Source: Janthinobacterium sp. Marseille
GTDB lineage: Bacteria > Pseudomonadota > Gammaproteobacteria > Burkholderiales > Burkholderiaceae_D
Assembly (NCBI RefSeq): GCF_000013625.1
Contig: NC_009659.1
Span: 3,968,001-4,032,000 of the forward strand
Direction: 5' to 3'
Length of the DNA stretch: 64,000 nucleotides
Shown piece after piece: positions 1 through 8,365 of the stretch. A program made the position numbers and the translations under genes. The notes under the pieces are model-generated. The model did not search any database, had not been told where the DNA came from, and saw only the letters and a program-made list of their open reading frames with translations. Each line of letters opens with the position of its first letter. The first letter of the stretch is position 1.

Positions 1-90
1 GAAGTTGATCAAACCATGAACAAAGCCGGCCAGCAAATTGAAAAAGCCGGCGAAAAGATTGAGAACACCGCTAAAGACGCGCAAAAGTAA
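1..90 (+). CDS. C-terminal fragment of a small lysine/alanine-rich helical protein (5' end outside window)
   Basis: The frame is open from the first base to a TAA at 88-90. The 29 visible residues are rich in Lys, Glu, Ala and Gln, with a KAGQQIEKAGEKIE pattern in which an AGxxIEKAG-like heptad recurs, typical of a charged amphipathic helix. No family can be named from so little. It resembles the tails of small stress or envelope proteins, but that is only an impression. A strong terminator follows at once, so this is the last gene of its unit. Confidence 0.6.
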   Translation, partial: EVDQTMNKAGQQIEKAGEKIENTAKDAQK

Positions 91-103
91 GCCGTCCGGC
101 AGC

Positions 104-147
104 AAAAAACAGGTGAACGGTAGAGCTACCGTTCACCTGTTTTTTTT
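104..147. terminator. Bidirectional Rho-independent terminator
   Basis: A 14-bp stem (109-122 with 127-140, ACAGGTGAACGGTA and its complement) has a 4-nt loop and is followed by eight T on the plus strand. An A-run before the stem gives a U-run on the other strand. It can end both the plus-strand gene at the window start and the minus-strand pyrR-like unit. Confidence 0.9.
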
Positions 148-180
148 ATTGGCGCACCAACGCGAAAATGAACCTCACGC

Positions 181-696
181 TCAGCGTGTCGTTTTTTCTT
201 CGTTGTCGTTCAGATGAAAGATCAGGCAACCTTCGTTGTCGCGTATCAGTTTCAGTGACTGCGTGTAAGGCAAATTAATGTGCTTCGCACAAAAAGTTTC
301 CTTGACCGGTAATTCATGCCCGCCACGATTCACCACTACCGCCAGTTCTATTTTTTCCGGCCGGCCATATTCAAATACTTCATTGATCGCCGCGCGTATC
401 GTACGTCCCGTATAGAGGACATCGTCAACGATAATGATCTGTTGTCCATTCATATCAAACGGAATTTTTGAACGGTGCACACCAAAGTTCAACTGCCTGT
501 GCCCGCAATCATCGCGTTGATAGGACACATCCAGCGTACCGATCGGTGATGTCAGTTCAAGCGCGGTGCGCAGGTATTCCGCGACCCAGATACCACCGGT
601 ATGAATTCCTATCAGTTTGGTCGACCTGTTAACATGTGGCCGCATCAGGTTAGCGAGGCGCCTGCACAAAGCCGTACCGTTTAACTTGGACCTCAT
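181..696 (-). CDS. pyrR: PyrR-type phosphoribosyltransferase
   Basis: A 171-residue type I phosphoribosyltransferase of the PyrR family. The PRPP-binding loop reads IIIVDDVLYTGRTIRAA (around residues 86-102), and the downstream VNRGGHELPV segment matches the PyrR pattern VDRGxRELPI with Asp replaced by Asn. Known members convert uracil and PRPP to UMP, and in Firmicutes they also attenuate pyr operons. No pyr genes are adjacent here. Its ATG overlaps the stop of the DUF2877 gene (ATGA at 693-696), so it is probably translationally coupled to a carbamate kinase unit. A role in pyrimidine or ureide salvage is inferred; RNA binding cannot be judged from sequence alone. Confidence 0.82.
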   Translation of the reverse strand: MRSKLNGTALCRRLANLMRPHVNRSTKLIGIHTGGIWVAEYLRTALELTSPIGTLDVSYQRDDCGHRQLNFGVHRSKIPFDMNGQQIIIVDDVLYTGRTIRAAINEVFEYGRPEKIELAVVVNRGGHELPVKETFCAKHINLPYTQSLKLIRDNEGCLIFHLNDNEEKTTR

Positions 697-1559
697 ATTG
701 AATGACTATCACGCAAAGACACTTGCCCGGTAATCCCGACAATAAATCCGCTTAACATGTCCCAACCGGAAGAATGGCCGATACTCACCAGCTCGCGGAT
801 CGCCGCCAGGGCTTCGGCTTGCGATTCACCATGGACCAGCGCTTCAGACAACTGATGCAGCGGCGCGAAACTTTGCGCATGTACCAGATCCGCCATCAGG
901 GTCGCACTGATGATGTGGCTGCGATCCCTGGCCTTTGCAATCAGGCGGCGTCCCACTTCATCCCAGGCATCGACATCCAGGGCATTCCTTTTTTCCAGTA
1001 ACGCTCGCCCAAACAATGCTGCACCGATGAAATCATCGCCGGACGGCGTCATGCCGGAACCGAAACCAATCAGCGGCAGCGCCGCCTGGTAAACATGTTC
1101 AGGACTATCCTTGCGGAAGCCACAGGCAATGTTTTCAATATTGCGGATCGCCAGCTTGAGTGGGTACTCCGGTTCCTGATCCAGCAACATTGCACCGAAT
1201 CCCCTGACAGGCCCAAGTGAGTGCAAGGGCTCAAACAGTCGGCGACAGGCGGCAACGAGGCGCGGCAAGTCAGCAGCTGTCACCATACTGCGCTGTGGAT
1301 ACCAGGGGCGAATATCACTGGTGTCAAAATGCTGCAACTTGCCCTTGATGACGAACGGTTTTTCCAGAATGACGGCACGCGGATGCAGTTCCGCCAGGTC
1401 AGAACCCAGCCATATGATTTCGCCACTTACGTGCAAATAGGGAGTATGGGCAAAACCGGGTATCGATTGCGCATCGCCTCCAGCCGCGGTCAATGCTTCA
1501 TATGCCTTGAAACCGATTATCTTGATTGTGTTCTCTGTGATGTTTGCAATGGAATTCAT
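693..1559 (-). CDS. DUF2877 protein, AllH-like oxamate carbamoyltransferase subunit family
   Basis: A 288-residue protein recognised as DUF2877 by its C-terminal segment LIGFGSGMTPSGDDFIGAALFG (approx. residues 163-184) and the late GHSSGWDMLSGFI motif. The E. coli relative YlbF/AllH is one of three subunits (AllF, AllG, AllH) of oxamate carbamoyltransferase, which makes carbamoyl phosphate for a carbamate kinase. The carbamate kinase gene directly upstream (TAAATG junction) fits that scheme, but AllF and AllG partners are not in this window. It therefore either works with subunits encoded elsewhere or has another role. The family assignment is firm; the reaction is inferred. Confidence 0.8.
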   Translation of the reverse strand: MNSIANITENTIKIIGFKAYEALTAAGGDAQSIPGFAHTPYLHVSGEIIWLGSDLAELHPRAVILEKPFVIKGKLQHFDTSDIRPWYPQRSMVTAADLPRLVAACRRLFEPLHSLGPVRGFGAMLLDQEPEYPLKLAIRNIENIACGFRKDSPEHVYQAALPLIGFGSGMTPSGDDFIGAALFGRALLEKRNALDVDAWDEVGRRLIAKARDRSHIISATLMADLVHAQSFAPLHQLSEALVHGESQAEALAAIRELVSIGHSSGWDMLSGFIVGITGQVSLRDSHSI

Positions 1560-2510
1560 TTAGGGCACTATCCTTGTACCAGCCCGCCCCTGCAGCGCTT
1601 CAAACGCATGGTCCAGGGAAGTGATGATGACGCGCCGTCCACCGTTCTCCAGGTACTTCAGCGCAGCACCGATTTTGGGGCCCATGCTGCCGGATGGAAA
1701 CTGACCGTCTGCCATGTAACGGGCGGCATCGGCCATGCTTATTTCACTTAACAGACGCTGGCTTGGTTTGCCAAAATCCAGCGCCACACGTTCCACACCT
1801 GTCAACATGACCAGGGTTCCTGCGCCTATCTGATTTGCCAGTATCGCGCTGGTGTAATCCTTGTCGATGACTGCCGGCACACCGTGGAACTCACCATGGA
1901 TATCCTGGATGACCGGAATACCGCCACCACCCGCAGCGATCGGGACGACTCCTGCCTTGATCAACGCTTCAATGGCGGCGATGTCCAGAATACGCAGCGG
2001 TATCGGTGATGGCACCACACGCCGGTAACCGCGATTGGAATCTTCAATAAACTTCCATCCTGTTTCCTTGGCCATCGCCTCGGCTTCTCTTTTGGTGAAA
2101 AACTTCCCTATCGGCTTGCTCGGTTTGAGGAAGGCAGGATCATCGATAGCGACTTCTACCTGGGTAATGATCGAAGAAACACTGACATCGATCTCATGTT
2201 CATGCAGCACATTCATCAGGGTCTGCTGCAGCATGTAACCCATGCCGCCCTGCGAATGGGCGACGCAAATATCCATCGGCATGGGCGCGAGTTCATTCGC
2301 GGTCTTTGCCATGCGGTAGAGGATGTTCCCGACCACCGGTCCGTTGCCATGCGTCAGGACCAGCTTGAAACCGCCTTCCAGTAAGCGCGCCAGATGCTCG
2401 CAGGCGACCTGGATCAAGGCGAACTGCTCTTCCGCCAAGCCCTTGATATTCGGTGGATAACTCGCATTGCCGCCAAAGGCGATCACTATCCTTTTGTCAT
2501 CCATCAACAT
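1560..2510 (-). CDS. arcC: Carbamate kinase
   Basis: A 316-residue protein of the amino-acid kinase fold, near the usual 300-315 residues. It begins with RIVIAFGGNA, and has LVLTHGNGPVVGN in the first third and a GGGGIPV loop around residue 195, all hallmarks of carbamate kinase. The reaction is carbamoyl phosphate + ADP to ATP + carbamate. There are no arginine deiminase genes nearby, so the context (DUF2877 partner, PyrR-like PRTase, divergent LysR) points to ureide, oxamate or pyrimidine catabolism. A GGGAG lies 8 nt before the chosen ATG; a second ATG two codons later is possible. Confidence 0.92.
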   Translation of the reverse strand: MLMDDKRIVIAFGGNASYPPNIKGLAEEQFALIQVACEHLARLLEGGFKLVLTHGNGPVVGNILYRMAKTANELAPMPMDICVAHSQGGMGYMLQQTLMNVLHEHEIDVSVSSIITQVEVAIDDPAFLKPSKPIGKFFTKREAEAMAKETGWKFIEDSNRGYRRVVPSPIPLRILDIAAIEALIKAGVVPIAAGGGGIPVIQDIHGEFHGVPAVIDKDYTSAILANQIGAGTLVMLTGVERVALDFGKPSQRLLSEISMADAARYMADGQFPSGSMGPKIGAALKYLENGGRRVIITSLDHAFEALQGRAGTRIVP

Positions 2511-2855
2511 CTCATTACTCCCGGTCTGATCTGTTTTCAGGTTGAGTTTCTGGATTCATACCGTGCTTCGGGGGACTGCGGGAGATCGTGACAGGAATGC
2601 ATGTACCGCTCATTCCGGCATCCATGCACTCTGTTCCCGTTTCTATGCAATTACGGTATTCATTGCGAGTTATCAACTCTGGCTTGCGATACTTGAAGAG
2701 AATTTAAGGGTGGGGTTCGCATTTGTCTATGTGGCGTTCGATATGCGATGCATACGTGTTATGAATACTGCGACCAGGGCATATTGCGAATTTAATGTGA
2801 TATATAGTTTGTTCGAATCAGTATTGCGTTTCCCTGCTTCCTATATGCACAAGAT
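2511..2855. promoter_or_regulatory. Divergent promoter region between carbamate kinase and LysR genes
   Basis: 345 bp without a convincing gene. It separates the arcC unit (minus) from the LysR gene (plus), the usual place for a LysR operator. A 5+3+5 inverted repeat TATGC-GAT-GCATA at 2742-2754 is the best candidate LysR-type box, and AT-rich sequence lies on the lysR side. Promoter elements cannot be fixed with confidence. Confidence 0.4.
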
Positions 2856-3764
2856 ATGAACATTGCTTCCGTAGACCTCAATCTACTCGTTGCCTTTGAC
2901 GCGATCGTCAAAGAACGCAACGTGACGTCTGCCGCCGTTCGACTCGGGGTAAGCCAGCCGGCCATGAGTAACGCCCTTGCACGCCTGAGAATTATTTTTA
3001 ACGATCCCTTGTTCGTACGTACCAGCCAGGGCATGCAGCCTACTCCCTACGCCGAACAGCTGATCGAGCCGGTCAGCCGCGCATGCGAACTGATCACGTC
3101 TGCCCTGCAGATCAATTCAGTGTTTGATCCGGCCACCACGACCAAAACCTTTTCCTTCTATATGACGGAAATTGGCGAAATCCTGTTACTGCCGAAACTG
3201 TTGAAGCACATCCAGGTCGCTGCGCCGAATGCCTGTGTGCGGGTGCGCCGGATTCCCGAGCAAGGTGCGAAAGAGGCGATGGCCAATGGCGAGATCGATT
3301 TGGCGGTCGGTTTGTTTCCCTACCTGAAAGCAGGGTTCTACCAGCAGCGACTGTATACCGACAAATTCGCATGCATAGTACGCCAGGGCCATCCGACTGT
3401 GCATGACAGCCTGACACCACAACAGTATGTGGATACCCCGCATGTCATCGTGATGTCGGCCAATACCGGACATGATGCGGCAATCGAAAAAATTTTACTG
3501 ACCGAGCATTTGCGCCGCAAGATAGTCATGACTTCGCAGAATTTCCTGGTGCTGCCGATGATCATCGAGCAAACCGATGCGATCGCCACGATTCCTTTCC
3601 GCATGGCGCAAAAGATCGCGTCTTATTCGACCGGCATCAAAATCCTGGAGTCACCGATACCCTTCCCGAATGTCGACATTAAGCAACATTGGCATGAACG
3701 CTTCCATTACGACCCGGCGAACAAATGGATGCGTGATTTGATGGTTACGCTCTTTCGCGAGTAA
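2856..3764 (+). CDS. LysR family transcriptional regulator (NodD-like subgroup)
   Basis: 302 residues, standard LTTR length. The N-terminal winged helix-turn-helix is at about residues 9-66 (DLNLLVAFDAIVKERNVTSAA ... SQPAMSNALARLR), followed by the subgroup-typical FNDPLFVRTSQGMQPTPYAEQL. The rest is a periplasmic-binding-protein-like effector domain. It is divergent from the carbamate kinase/DUF2877/PyrR unit, which it probably controls in response to an unknown small molecule. The ATG at 2856 has only a weak upstream ribosome site. Confidence 0.9.
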   Translation: MNIASVDLNLLVAFDAIVKERNVTSAAVRLGVSQPAMSNALARLRIIFNDPLFVRTSQGMQPTPYAEQLIEPVSRACELITSALQINSVFDPATTTKTFSFYMTEIGEILLLPKLLKHIQVAAPNACVRVRRIPEQGAKEAMANGEIDLAVGLFPYLKAGFYQQRLYTDKFACIVRQGHPTVHDSLTPQQYVDTPHVIVMSANTGHDAAIEKILLTEHLRRKIVMTSQNFLVLPMIIEQTDAIATIPFRMAQKIASYSTGIKILESPIPFPNVDIKQHWHERFHYDPANKWMRDLMVTLFRE

Positions 3765-3962
3765 GCATCGACCTGCCCCGGGAATAAGCGCCAGTCCGCA
3801 AGGACCTCCGCCCGACCACACAAGCACGGATAAGCAGCAGCCGACTGCCGGGTTTTCATCCGCGGCGGGGACACTGGCAATTCAGGCAAGAAATTGATCG
3901 CACAAAAACAGGGCTGCCCTGGATGCAGATTTATATATAACTGTTTGATTTATAAGACTTAA
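3765..3962. other. Intergenic region between the LysR gene and tRNA-Arg
   Basis: About 200 bp with no supported gene. The segment near 3930-3960 is AT-rich and lies downstream of the minus-strand tRNA-Arg. No clear hairpin terminator with a T-run was seen. Confidence 0.4.
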
Positions 3963-4038
3963 TGGTGCGGCTGGCTGGAATCGAACCAGCGACCCTTGGC
4001 TTCGGAGGCCAATACTCTATCCACTGAGCTACAGCCGC
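3963..4038 (-). tRNA. tRNA-Arg (CCG anticodon)
   Basis: 76 nt on the minus strand including an encoded CCA. The acceptor pairs GCGGCTG with CAGCCGC, the T-arm carries GGTTCGATTCC, and the anticodon loop CTCCGAA gives anticodon CCG, reading CGG. All four arms can be drawn. It stands alone; its promoter should lie within 4039-4130. Confidence 0.95.
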
Positions 4039-4246
4039 ATGAAGGACTACTGAGGAGGCCTGCAGGATACCGTTTTTCTGACTTTCCGTCCACGTAAAGC
4101 GACGTTTTCCCGTTCCCTATCATTTGCTTTGCGTCTATAATCGAGCGTTTGGCGGCATTGTAATTGTGTTATCCGCCTGGGCATGCAACGCGTAGCAAGG
4201 GAGCATGCGCCCGTAGAACGATTTTTATAATTGTATTGAGGGAATA

Positions 4247-4810
4247 ATGAGCGACGCACACCACGAAGAAGAATCCGCGATCAAGACGCCAAAGCAACTC
4301 ATCATGGCAATCCTGGCAGGTTTCCTTGTCCCGATTGTCTGTATCGTTTTACTGGTACTGTACGTCACCAATGAAAAACACATAGGCGCCGGTTCCGATG
4401 GCTTGTCACCTGAAGCTGTCGCCGCCCGCATCAAACCGGTAGCCGATGCCGGCTTCACACTGAAAGATGTGAATGCCCCGAAAGTCCTGAAAACCGGCGA
4501 TGAAGTCTACAAGATGGCATGTGCCGCCTGCCACGCAACCGGCGCAGCCGGTGCCCCGAAAATGGGTGATGCAGGAGCCTGGAGTGCCCGTATTGCACAA
4601 GGTTACAGCACACTGGCAAAACACGCGATTGAAGGTATCCGTGCCATGCCGGCCAAAGGTGGCAACCCTGACCTGGACGATGTCGAAGTTGAACGCGTCG
4701 TGGTCCTGATGGCCAACAGCGCCGGCGCAAAATTCGCCGAACCGGCAGTACCGGCACCTGCTGCTCCTGCAGCGGCACCGGCGGCAGATGCTCCGGCCCC
4801 TGCCAAATAA
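4247..4810 (+). CDS. Membrane-anchored cytochrome c5 family protein
   Basis: 187 residues. A hydrophobic segment at about 18-40 serves as an uncleaved membrane anchor. One c-type heme motif CAACH sits at 92-96, and the sixth ligand is probably Met134 in RAMPAKGG. The C-terminal 25 residues are almost only Ala and Pro, a flexible tail. Known relatives shuttle electrons in the periplasm between the bc1 complex or other donors and terminal oxidases. The start is set by GAGGGA before the ATG, and a TATAAT at 4136-4141 may be the -10 box. A terminator follows, so it is monocistronic. Confidence 0.88.
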   Translation: MSDAHHEEESAIKTPKQLIMAILAGFLVPIVCIVLLVLYVTNEKHIGAGSDGLSPEAVAARIKPVADAGFTLKDVNAPKVLKTGDEVYKMACAACHATGAAGAPKMGDAGAWSARIAQGYSTLAKHAIEGIRAMPAKGGNPDLDDVEVERVVVLMANSAGAKFAEPAVPAPAAPAAAPAADAPAPAK

Positions 4811-4825
4811 GTAAGCACGACAAAT

Positions 4826-4856
4826 AAAAAAGCCGACTTGAAGTCGGCTTTTTTTT
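4826..4856. terminator. Rho-independent terminator after cytochrome c5 (bidirectional)
   Basis: AAGCCGACTT at 4830-4839 pairs with AAGTCGGCTT at 4841-4850, flanked by an A-run and followed by eight T. It can also stop the minus-strand envelope operon that ends at 4874. Confidence 0.9.
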
Positions 4857-4873
4857 CGTTCATTCACACGTGA

Positions 4874-5278
4874 TTACAAATGTTCGTGCAATGCGACATG
4901 CTTGGCTTTCTTTTTCTTCGACAGGAAGTACAGCGCAGTACCGGCACTGCCCACCACCAAAGCGCCACGCAAGATAGGCCGCAATACTGAACGCTTGCTC
5001 AGCAAGGACACGCCGCTGACAACCAGAGGCAGCAAGCGGCGCAACTTCTCACCGGTCAGGCTTTTCAAGTCGAACAAATCCGAAACACTCGCAAAGGCCG
5101 ATTGCGCCCGTACACTGACCAGGCCGATGGCGGTCTTCGCGATCGCATCCGCACCCAGGTTTTCACGTACGACATCACGTGCTTCACCAATCGCAACACG
5201 ATAGGCTTTGCATTGCTCAAGCAGTCGTTGCTTGCGCTGTGCGGACGATTCTTCCGGCTCCTGATGATGTGTAGTCAT
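4874..5278 (-). CDS. Small envelope protein encoded downstream of ElaB/YqjE genes
   Basis: 134 residues, last gene of a three-gene minus-strand unit. It has a charged N-terminus, a central helical part, one hydrophobic stretch at about 103-118 (ILRGALVVGSAGTALYFLS), then a strongly basic KKKKAK tail. By position it corresponds to the third gene of the elaB-yqjE-yqjK type locus, but I cannot claim homology to YqjK. It is probably an inner-membrane protein of unknown job. Confidence 0.65.
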   Translation of the reverse strand: MTTHHQEPEESSAQRKQRLLEQCKAYRVAIGEARDVVRENLGADAIAKTAIGLVSVRAQSAFASVSDLFDLKSLTGEKLRRLLPLVVSGVSLLSKRSVLRPILRGALVVGSAGTALYFLSKKKKAKHVALHEHL

Positions 5279-5293
5279 GCAATTCCTCTTGGC

Positions 5294-5686
5294 TTATAAC
5301 AGCGCGTCATGGTCATTACGCAATTCAGCCATGGTTGCCGGCATCGACAATTTTCCTTCCCGTAGCAGGGATTGAACATACAACAGGATGCCGACCGCGA
5401 CCGCCGTAAAGATAATCGCAAGTATCAATAGAATCTTCCAGCCCAGCGTTGGCCAGCTGAGATAGACAATCAATGCACTCCAGTAGCCGATGGCAAATAA
5501 CGCGACTATCGCGCCGAGGACAAACAGCGCAACCAGCTTCAATGCATTGGCACGGACTTCAGCCAACTCAAGCGCTGCCAGCTCGATACGGCTCATCAAC
5601 AAGCCGAACATGTTTTTAGCCAGATTGACGGCACCGCTGACCAAGCCGGGTCGGAAATCCGAAGAACGCGGGGTTTGCTGTTCCAT
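5294..5686 (-). CDS. YqjE/DUF1469 family inner membrane protein
   Basis: 130 residues. Two strong transmembrane segments at about 48-72 and 78-103 form a helical hairpin with an amphipathic N-terminal region. The family is sometimes labelled phage holin superfamily III, but its usual place is this chromosomal stress locus beside ElaB. Here it is 17 bp downstream of elaB and 15 bp upstream of the third gene. No phage genes are nearby, so a holin function is unlikely. Confidence 0.78.
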   Translation of the reverse strand: MEQQTPRSSDFRPGLVSGAVNLAKNMFGLLMSRIELAALELAEVRANALKLVALFVLGAIVALFAIGYWSALIVYLSWPTLGWKILLILAIIFTAVAVGILLYVQSLLREGKLSMPATMAELRNDHDALL

Positions 5687-5703
5687 ATCGAATGCCGTGT
5701 GAC

Positions 5704-6006
5704 TTATTTACGCGAGATCAAAAGTCCCACCAATACGCCAACACCAGCCGAGATCGCCACTGCACGCCATGGATTTTCATGCACGTAATCGTCTGCTTTC
5801 TCTGCCACTTCCTTGCCGGTTTCAATCGCGGCAGTCTGCACTTCGTGTGCTTTTACCAGGGCGTTATCCAACAGTTGCAAACCGCGATTACGCAATTCAT
5901 CGGCACGTTCGCCGGTTGCGCTGGTTGCTTCACGAAATAATTCCTGGGCGTCTTTGACTAAGGTTTTCATATCGCTCCGTGTGGTTTTCAAGGTAGATGC
6001 TTTCAT
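5704..6006 (-). CDS. ElaB/YqjD/DUF883 family membrane-anchored protein
   Basis: 100 residues from the ATG at 6006, which has AGGGG 8 nt upstream; an in-frame TTG at 6036 would add 10 residues but lacks a ribosome site. The layout is that of the family: a long charged helix, then a C-terminal anchor beginning YVHENPWRAVAISAGVGVLVGLLISRK. E. coli members sit in the inner membrane and bind ribosomes in stationary phase. It is the first gene of the three-gene unit. Confidence 0.88.
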   Translation of the reverse strand: MKASTLKTTRSDMKTLVKDAQELFREATSATGERADELRNRGLQLLDNALVKAHEVQTAAIETGKEVAEKADDYVHENPWRAVAISAGVGVLVGLLISRK

Positions 6007-6281
6007 AATATAGGCCCCTTTTTTATATCTGGACAAAGGCAGTGTCGCGTTTTCAGTATGGATCTGTCAAACCGACCTGCGTTGAGATGCTGCTCTGCGA
6101 TTGCCTGTGATACTGCTATTGTCTTCCGATTTTTGCCGGATATTTATATCAGCAATCAGTGCTGTGACATTCGCATTATTGTTTAGTTGCAATCGCGTAG
6201 TTCAGTTTTATCATACTTTGCTTTGGGCGAATAAGCGTTACCGCACATTCGGCGCAAATAAATCCCCTTATCCCAGACTTT

Positions 6282-7715
6282 TCAGGTGCCTGGCGTGCAA
6301 TCGGTGCAGTGCTCGATCGCATCCTCTTCCTTCAGCAGGTTTTCTTTCAATTCGCGTAAAGCAGTCCGCAGCCCCTCTTCCACTACCGGGTGGTAAAACG
6401 GCATATCCAGCATTTGTCCGACCGTCATCCCGCTCTGGCAGGCCCACGCCAATAAATGTCCGATATGCTCGGCACGCGGCCCGACCATTTCCGCACCGAG
6501 GAAGCGATGCGTGCCACGCTCGCCGTAGACCTTCAGCAAGCCGCGGTTTTGCCGCATGACCCGGCTGCGACCCTGGTTCGCAAACGAGACCTGCCCGACT
6601 TCGAACTGCCGCGGCTTCAGATCCCTGCCGGTTTGGCCGACCACCGCAATCTGCGGATCGGTGAAAGCAACCATCAAACGGCTACGCCGCAAACCGGCAA
6701 CAACTTCAGGAAAACGCACTGCGTTATCACCGGCGATGCGCCCTTCATCCGCCGCCTCATGCAACAACGGCCGGTCATTATCCGCGTCGCCCGCAATAAA
6801 GATCGCGCTATTGCCGCACTGCATGGTCAGGGAATCAAACAGCGGAATGCCTTGCGGGTTTAAATGCAGGCCAGTGTTTTCCAGTCCGATATTCTTCACA
6901 TTCGGCGTGCGGCCGGTCGCCGCCAACACATACTGGAAGTGCTCGGTGCGTTCACTGCCATCCTGCTGGCGCGAAACGAATTCGACCTGCTCGCCGACCA
7001 GTTTGGCCGAAACAATGCTCGTATTTAAACGCAAATCCAGTTCGGCACCGATGCTTTCAATCGCGCTTTGATTGATCGCATCGTCGCCCAATTGCGCCAG
7101 CCTGCCGCTGCGGCCGAACAAGGCCACGCGCACACCCAGCCGTTGCAAGGCTTGCCCCAGTTCCAGTCCGATGACGCCGGCACCAACTACCGCTACCGAT
7201 TCAGGTAAATCGTCGCGCTCAAAAATATCGTCACTGGTGATCACGCGCGCACCCAGCCCGCGCAATTCCGGCGGGATCTGCGGGGTGGAACCGGTCGCAA
7301 TCACGACGCGTTCCGCCATCACTTGCGTATCCTCACCGACTTGCAGACAGCCAGGTGAAACAAAACGCGCATAGCCGTGCAAGCGCTCAGCCGCAGCTAT
7401 GGACTCCACGCTTTCCACCACAAAACCGACGAAACGATCACGCTCGGATTTCACGCGTTGCATGACTTGCTTGCCATCTATGCGCACAGAACCGGGATGC
7501 ACGCCAAAACCAGGCGCTTCAGTCGCTGCATGCGCCGCTTCGGCAGCGGCAATCAATAATTTGCTCGGCATGCAACCGACGCGTGCGCAAGTGGTGCCGT
7601 AGGGGCCGCCTTCAATCAAGACCGCACTCTTGCCATGTGCCTTGACGGCACGATAGGCGGACATACCGGCACTACCGGCGCCGATTACTGCGACATCGAA
7701 TTTAAGCGTTTTCAT
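6282..7715 (-). CDS. Dihydrolipoamide dehydrogenase-like flavoprotein (orphan)
   Basis: 477 residues of the pyridine nucleotide-disulfide oxidoreductase family. The N-terminal FAD motif is GAGSAG, the redox disulfide lies in CARVGC (Cys43/Cys48), a second Rossmann motif VAVVGAGVIGLELG binds NAD(P)H, the FAD-closing motif is IFIAGDAD, and the C-terminal acid-base pair is in HPVVEEGLR. These support a real disulfide reductase. No 2-oxoacid dehydrogenase genes are adjacent, so it is not the complex-bound E3. The last residues, EHCTDCTPGT, add a CxxC not typical of E3. The substrate is unknown. Confidence 0.85.
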   Translation of the reverse strand: MKTLKFDVAVIGAGSAGMSAYRAVKAHGKSAVLIEGGPYGTTCARVGCMPSKLLIAAAEAAHAATEAPGFGVHPGSVRIDGKQVMQRVKSERDRFVGFVVESVESIAAAERLHGYARFVSPGCLQVGEDTQVMAERVVIATGSTPQIPPELRGLGARVITSDDIFERDDLPESVAVVGAGVIGLELGQALQRLGVRVALFGRSGRLAQLGDDAINQSAIESIGAELDLRLNTSIVSAKLVGEQVEFVSRQQDGSERTEHFQYVLAATGRTPNVKNIGLENTGLHLNPQGIPLFDSLTMQCGNSAIFIAGDADNDRPLLHEAADEGRIAGDNAVRFPEVVAGLRRSRLMVAFTDPQIAVVGQTGRDLKPRQFEVGQVSFANQGRSRVMRQNRGLLKVYGERGTHRFLGAEMVGPRAEHIGHLLAWACQSGMTVGQMLDMPFYHPVVEEGLRTALRELKENLLKEEDAIEHCTDCTPGT

Positions 7716-7762
7716 CGTTTCCCATTCCTGAAAGTGCTGAACCAGAAAGAAGTGTCGCCGGC

Positions 7763-8242
7763 TCAGTCGTTCCTGCTATGGAGTTCAGCGATATCTTCAA
7801 TATTGCCGATCTGGATTACTACCGGATTCACCGAGGCCCAGCTTTGCATGGGACGCCAGGCAAAGCGCCATTCGTTTTCACCGGCGAGGTTTTTCGCCTT
7901 GGAAAAAATTTTGCCCAAGGGACTTGGTGCGCCATAAGAAATGGCCGCATCGATGCCCGCCCAATTCGGCAAGACCTTCTGCGCCGCACGATGCACGCGC
8001 TCACCAAACTCTTCGGCATCATGCACGACGAGATAGGAATCGACACGCGGCATGGCATCAAACAGCGTGCCGTCCCAGGTTTTGGTCAGGCTGAGTACCA
8101 GGTAATTGTCGTTCGGCAGCAGGATCTGGTCTGCGGCCGGCGGGCTTAAACGGAACTCGCCCAGAGATAAGGAACGCTCTAAACCATTGCGTTCGGAAAA
8201 ATAATACAGCTTGGAAGGACGCTTACTATCAATCAAAGTCAT
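7763..8242 (-). CDS. Conserved hypothetical protein, 159 residues
   Basis: Not recognised. It is a soluble, mixed alpha/beta-looking protein without a signal peptide or membrane segment, rich in Trp and Pro, with FSERNGLERSLSLGEFRLSPPAADQ near the N-terminus and WRFAWRPMQSWASVNPVVIQIGNIEDIAEL near the end. It starts at an ATG and lies downstream of the DUF218 gene and upstream of the flavoprotein gene, on the same strand, with gaps of 123 and 47 bp. Codon use looks native. Confidence 0.65.
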   Translation of the reverse strand: MTLIDSKRPSKLYYFSERNGLERSLSLGEFRLSPPAADQILLPNDNYLVLSLTKTWDGTLFDAMPRVDSYLVVHDAEEFGERVHRAAQKVLPNWAGIDAAISYGAPSPLGKIFSKAKNLAGENEWRFAWRPMQSWASVNPVVIQIGNIEDIAELHSRND

Positions 8243-8365
8243 GCTGCGGCCCTGGAAAATAATGATGATGGTGATACACCGGCAATTGGTACCAGCATTG
8301 CCATTTTAAGCAGATTCGCCGGAACGCGCCCGGCTCTGCTTATTCCACGCAATATATGCGCTGGC

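Noticed and set aside
5294..5686. Phage holin
   Set aside because: The YqjE family name is misleading; the gene is part of a chromosomal ElaB locus and no phage genes are near.
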